DNA of 5,941 nt, from the NCBI GenBank assembly GCA_937952995.1, contig CALFYB010000194.1:1-5941 (forward strand), given 5' to 3'. This DNA is from an uncultured Caulobacteraceae bacterium. Lineage in GTDB: Bacteria; Pseudomonadota; Alphaproteobacteria; Caulobacterales; Caulobacteraceae. Positions within the stretch are counted from its first letter, which is position 1; every line of letters begins with the position of its first letter. This document shows, piece after piece, positions 5,694 to 5,941 of this stretch. The notes under the pieces were generated by a model. It did not search any database. It was not told the DNA's origin and saw only the letters and a program-made list of their open reading frames with translations. A program made the position numbers and the translations under genes.

Positions 5694-5941
5694 TTAGCGC
5701 CCCGTCAGCCAGTTCCCGAAGGCCGCGATGCGGGATGGCGGAATGCCCAGCCGTGCCTCGCGCCGGTCGGCCATGTTCAGCAGGCCATACATGCCATGCA
5801 CCCCGATCCAGCGGAAGGGTTCCGGCTCCCAAGGGCGGACCTTGCGGTTGACCCAAGGCAGGCCGGTCAAGTCGGTCTGCCGCCCCAAGGCGAGATCGGC
5901 CAGCGTCCGCCCCGCAAGGTTCGAAGTCGAGACACCCACCC
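5694..5941 (-). CDS. FAD-dependent oxidoreductase (DAO family), C-terminal fragment
   Basis: About the last 80 codons of a gene on the - strand, open at the right window edge, with stop TAA at 5696-5694. The fragment reads VGVSTSNLAGRTLADLALG, then TGLPWVNRKVRPWEPEPFRWIG and ends FGNWLTGR. The G-V-S-x-S-N-x-A-G-R-x-L-A-D pattern is the C-terminal FAD-contacting strand and helix of D-amino-acid-oxidase-fold enzymes (glycine/sarcosine/putrescine oxidase-like), and LPWV..R...WEPEP.RW.G is typical of the DadA/PuuB-like proteins of Rhodobacteraceae. The substrate cannot be named from this piece. The GTG at 5939-5937 is not a start, because the frame continues upstream of it and the start of the family's domain is missing. 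It converges on the GH4 gene with a 57-base gap, so it is not part of that operon. Confidence 0.8.
   Translation of the reverse strand, partial: VGVSTSNLAGRTLADLALGRQTDLTGLPWVNRKVRPWEPEPFRWIGVHGMYGLLNMADRREARLGIPPSRIAAFGNWLTGR

Overview
The window (about 60% GC by eye, dense genes, almost all on the + strand) looks alphaproteobacterial. Positions 1 to about 3990 carry the 3' end of metK, then trmB, rimP, nusA and the start of ylxR. This is the housekeeping order I recall from Caulobacter and its relatives, and the NusA and RimP sequences read like Caulobacterales proteins. From about 3990 onward the content changes: a glycoside hydrolase family 4 (GH4) gene on the + strand, a short intergenic motif of a kind common in Rhodobacteraceae, and the 3' end of a convergent FAD-dependent oxidoreductase gene that also looks rhodobacteral.

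Layout: metK C-terminus (2-451), trmB (469-1161), a spacer holding a good sigma70-type promoter (1193-1221) followed by an intrinsic terminator hairpin (1260-1289), rimP from a TTG start (1310-1873), nusA (1873-3501, overlapping rimP by one base), a 123-base spacer packed with four hairpins (3510-3608), a ylxR-type reading frame (3625-4152), a GH4 hydrolase overlapping it by four bases (4149-5636), a 57-base convergent intergenic gap, and the oxidoreductase fragment on the - strand (5694-5941).

The left genes serve core translation and transcription. MetK makes S-adenosylmethionine, TrmB uses it to methylate tRNA, RimP matures the 30S subunit, NusA controls RNA polymerase pausing, termination and antitermination, and YlxR is an RNA-binding protein usually encoded between nusA and infB. 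The promoter-then-terminator arrangement ahead of rimP suggests attenuation of the rimP-nusA unit, possibly by NusA itself; this is inference.

The most notable point is the break in ylxR. Its conserved N-terminal domain is intact, but the frame departs from the family at about residue 123, just where the usual second domain should start, and infB is absent from its normal place downstream. The frame instead runs into a 52-residue tail of unknown origin that overlaps the GH4 gene. This could be a chromosomal rearrangement, acquired DNA, or a chimeric (metagenomic) assembly; the sequence alone cannot decide. I did not find a convincing new defence, mobile or CRISPR system here.
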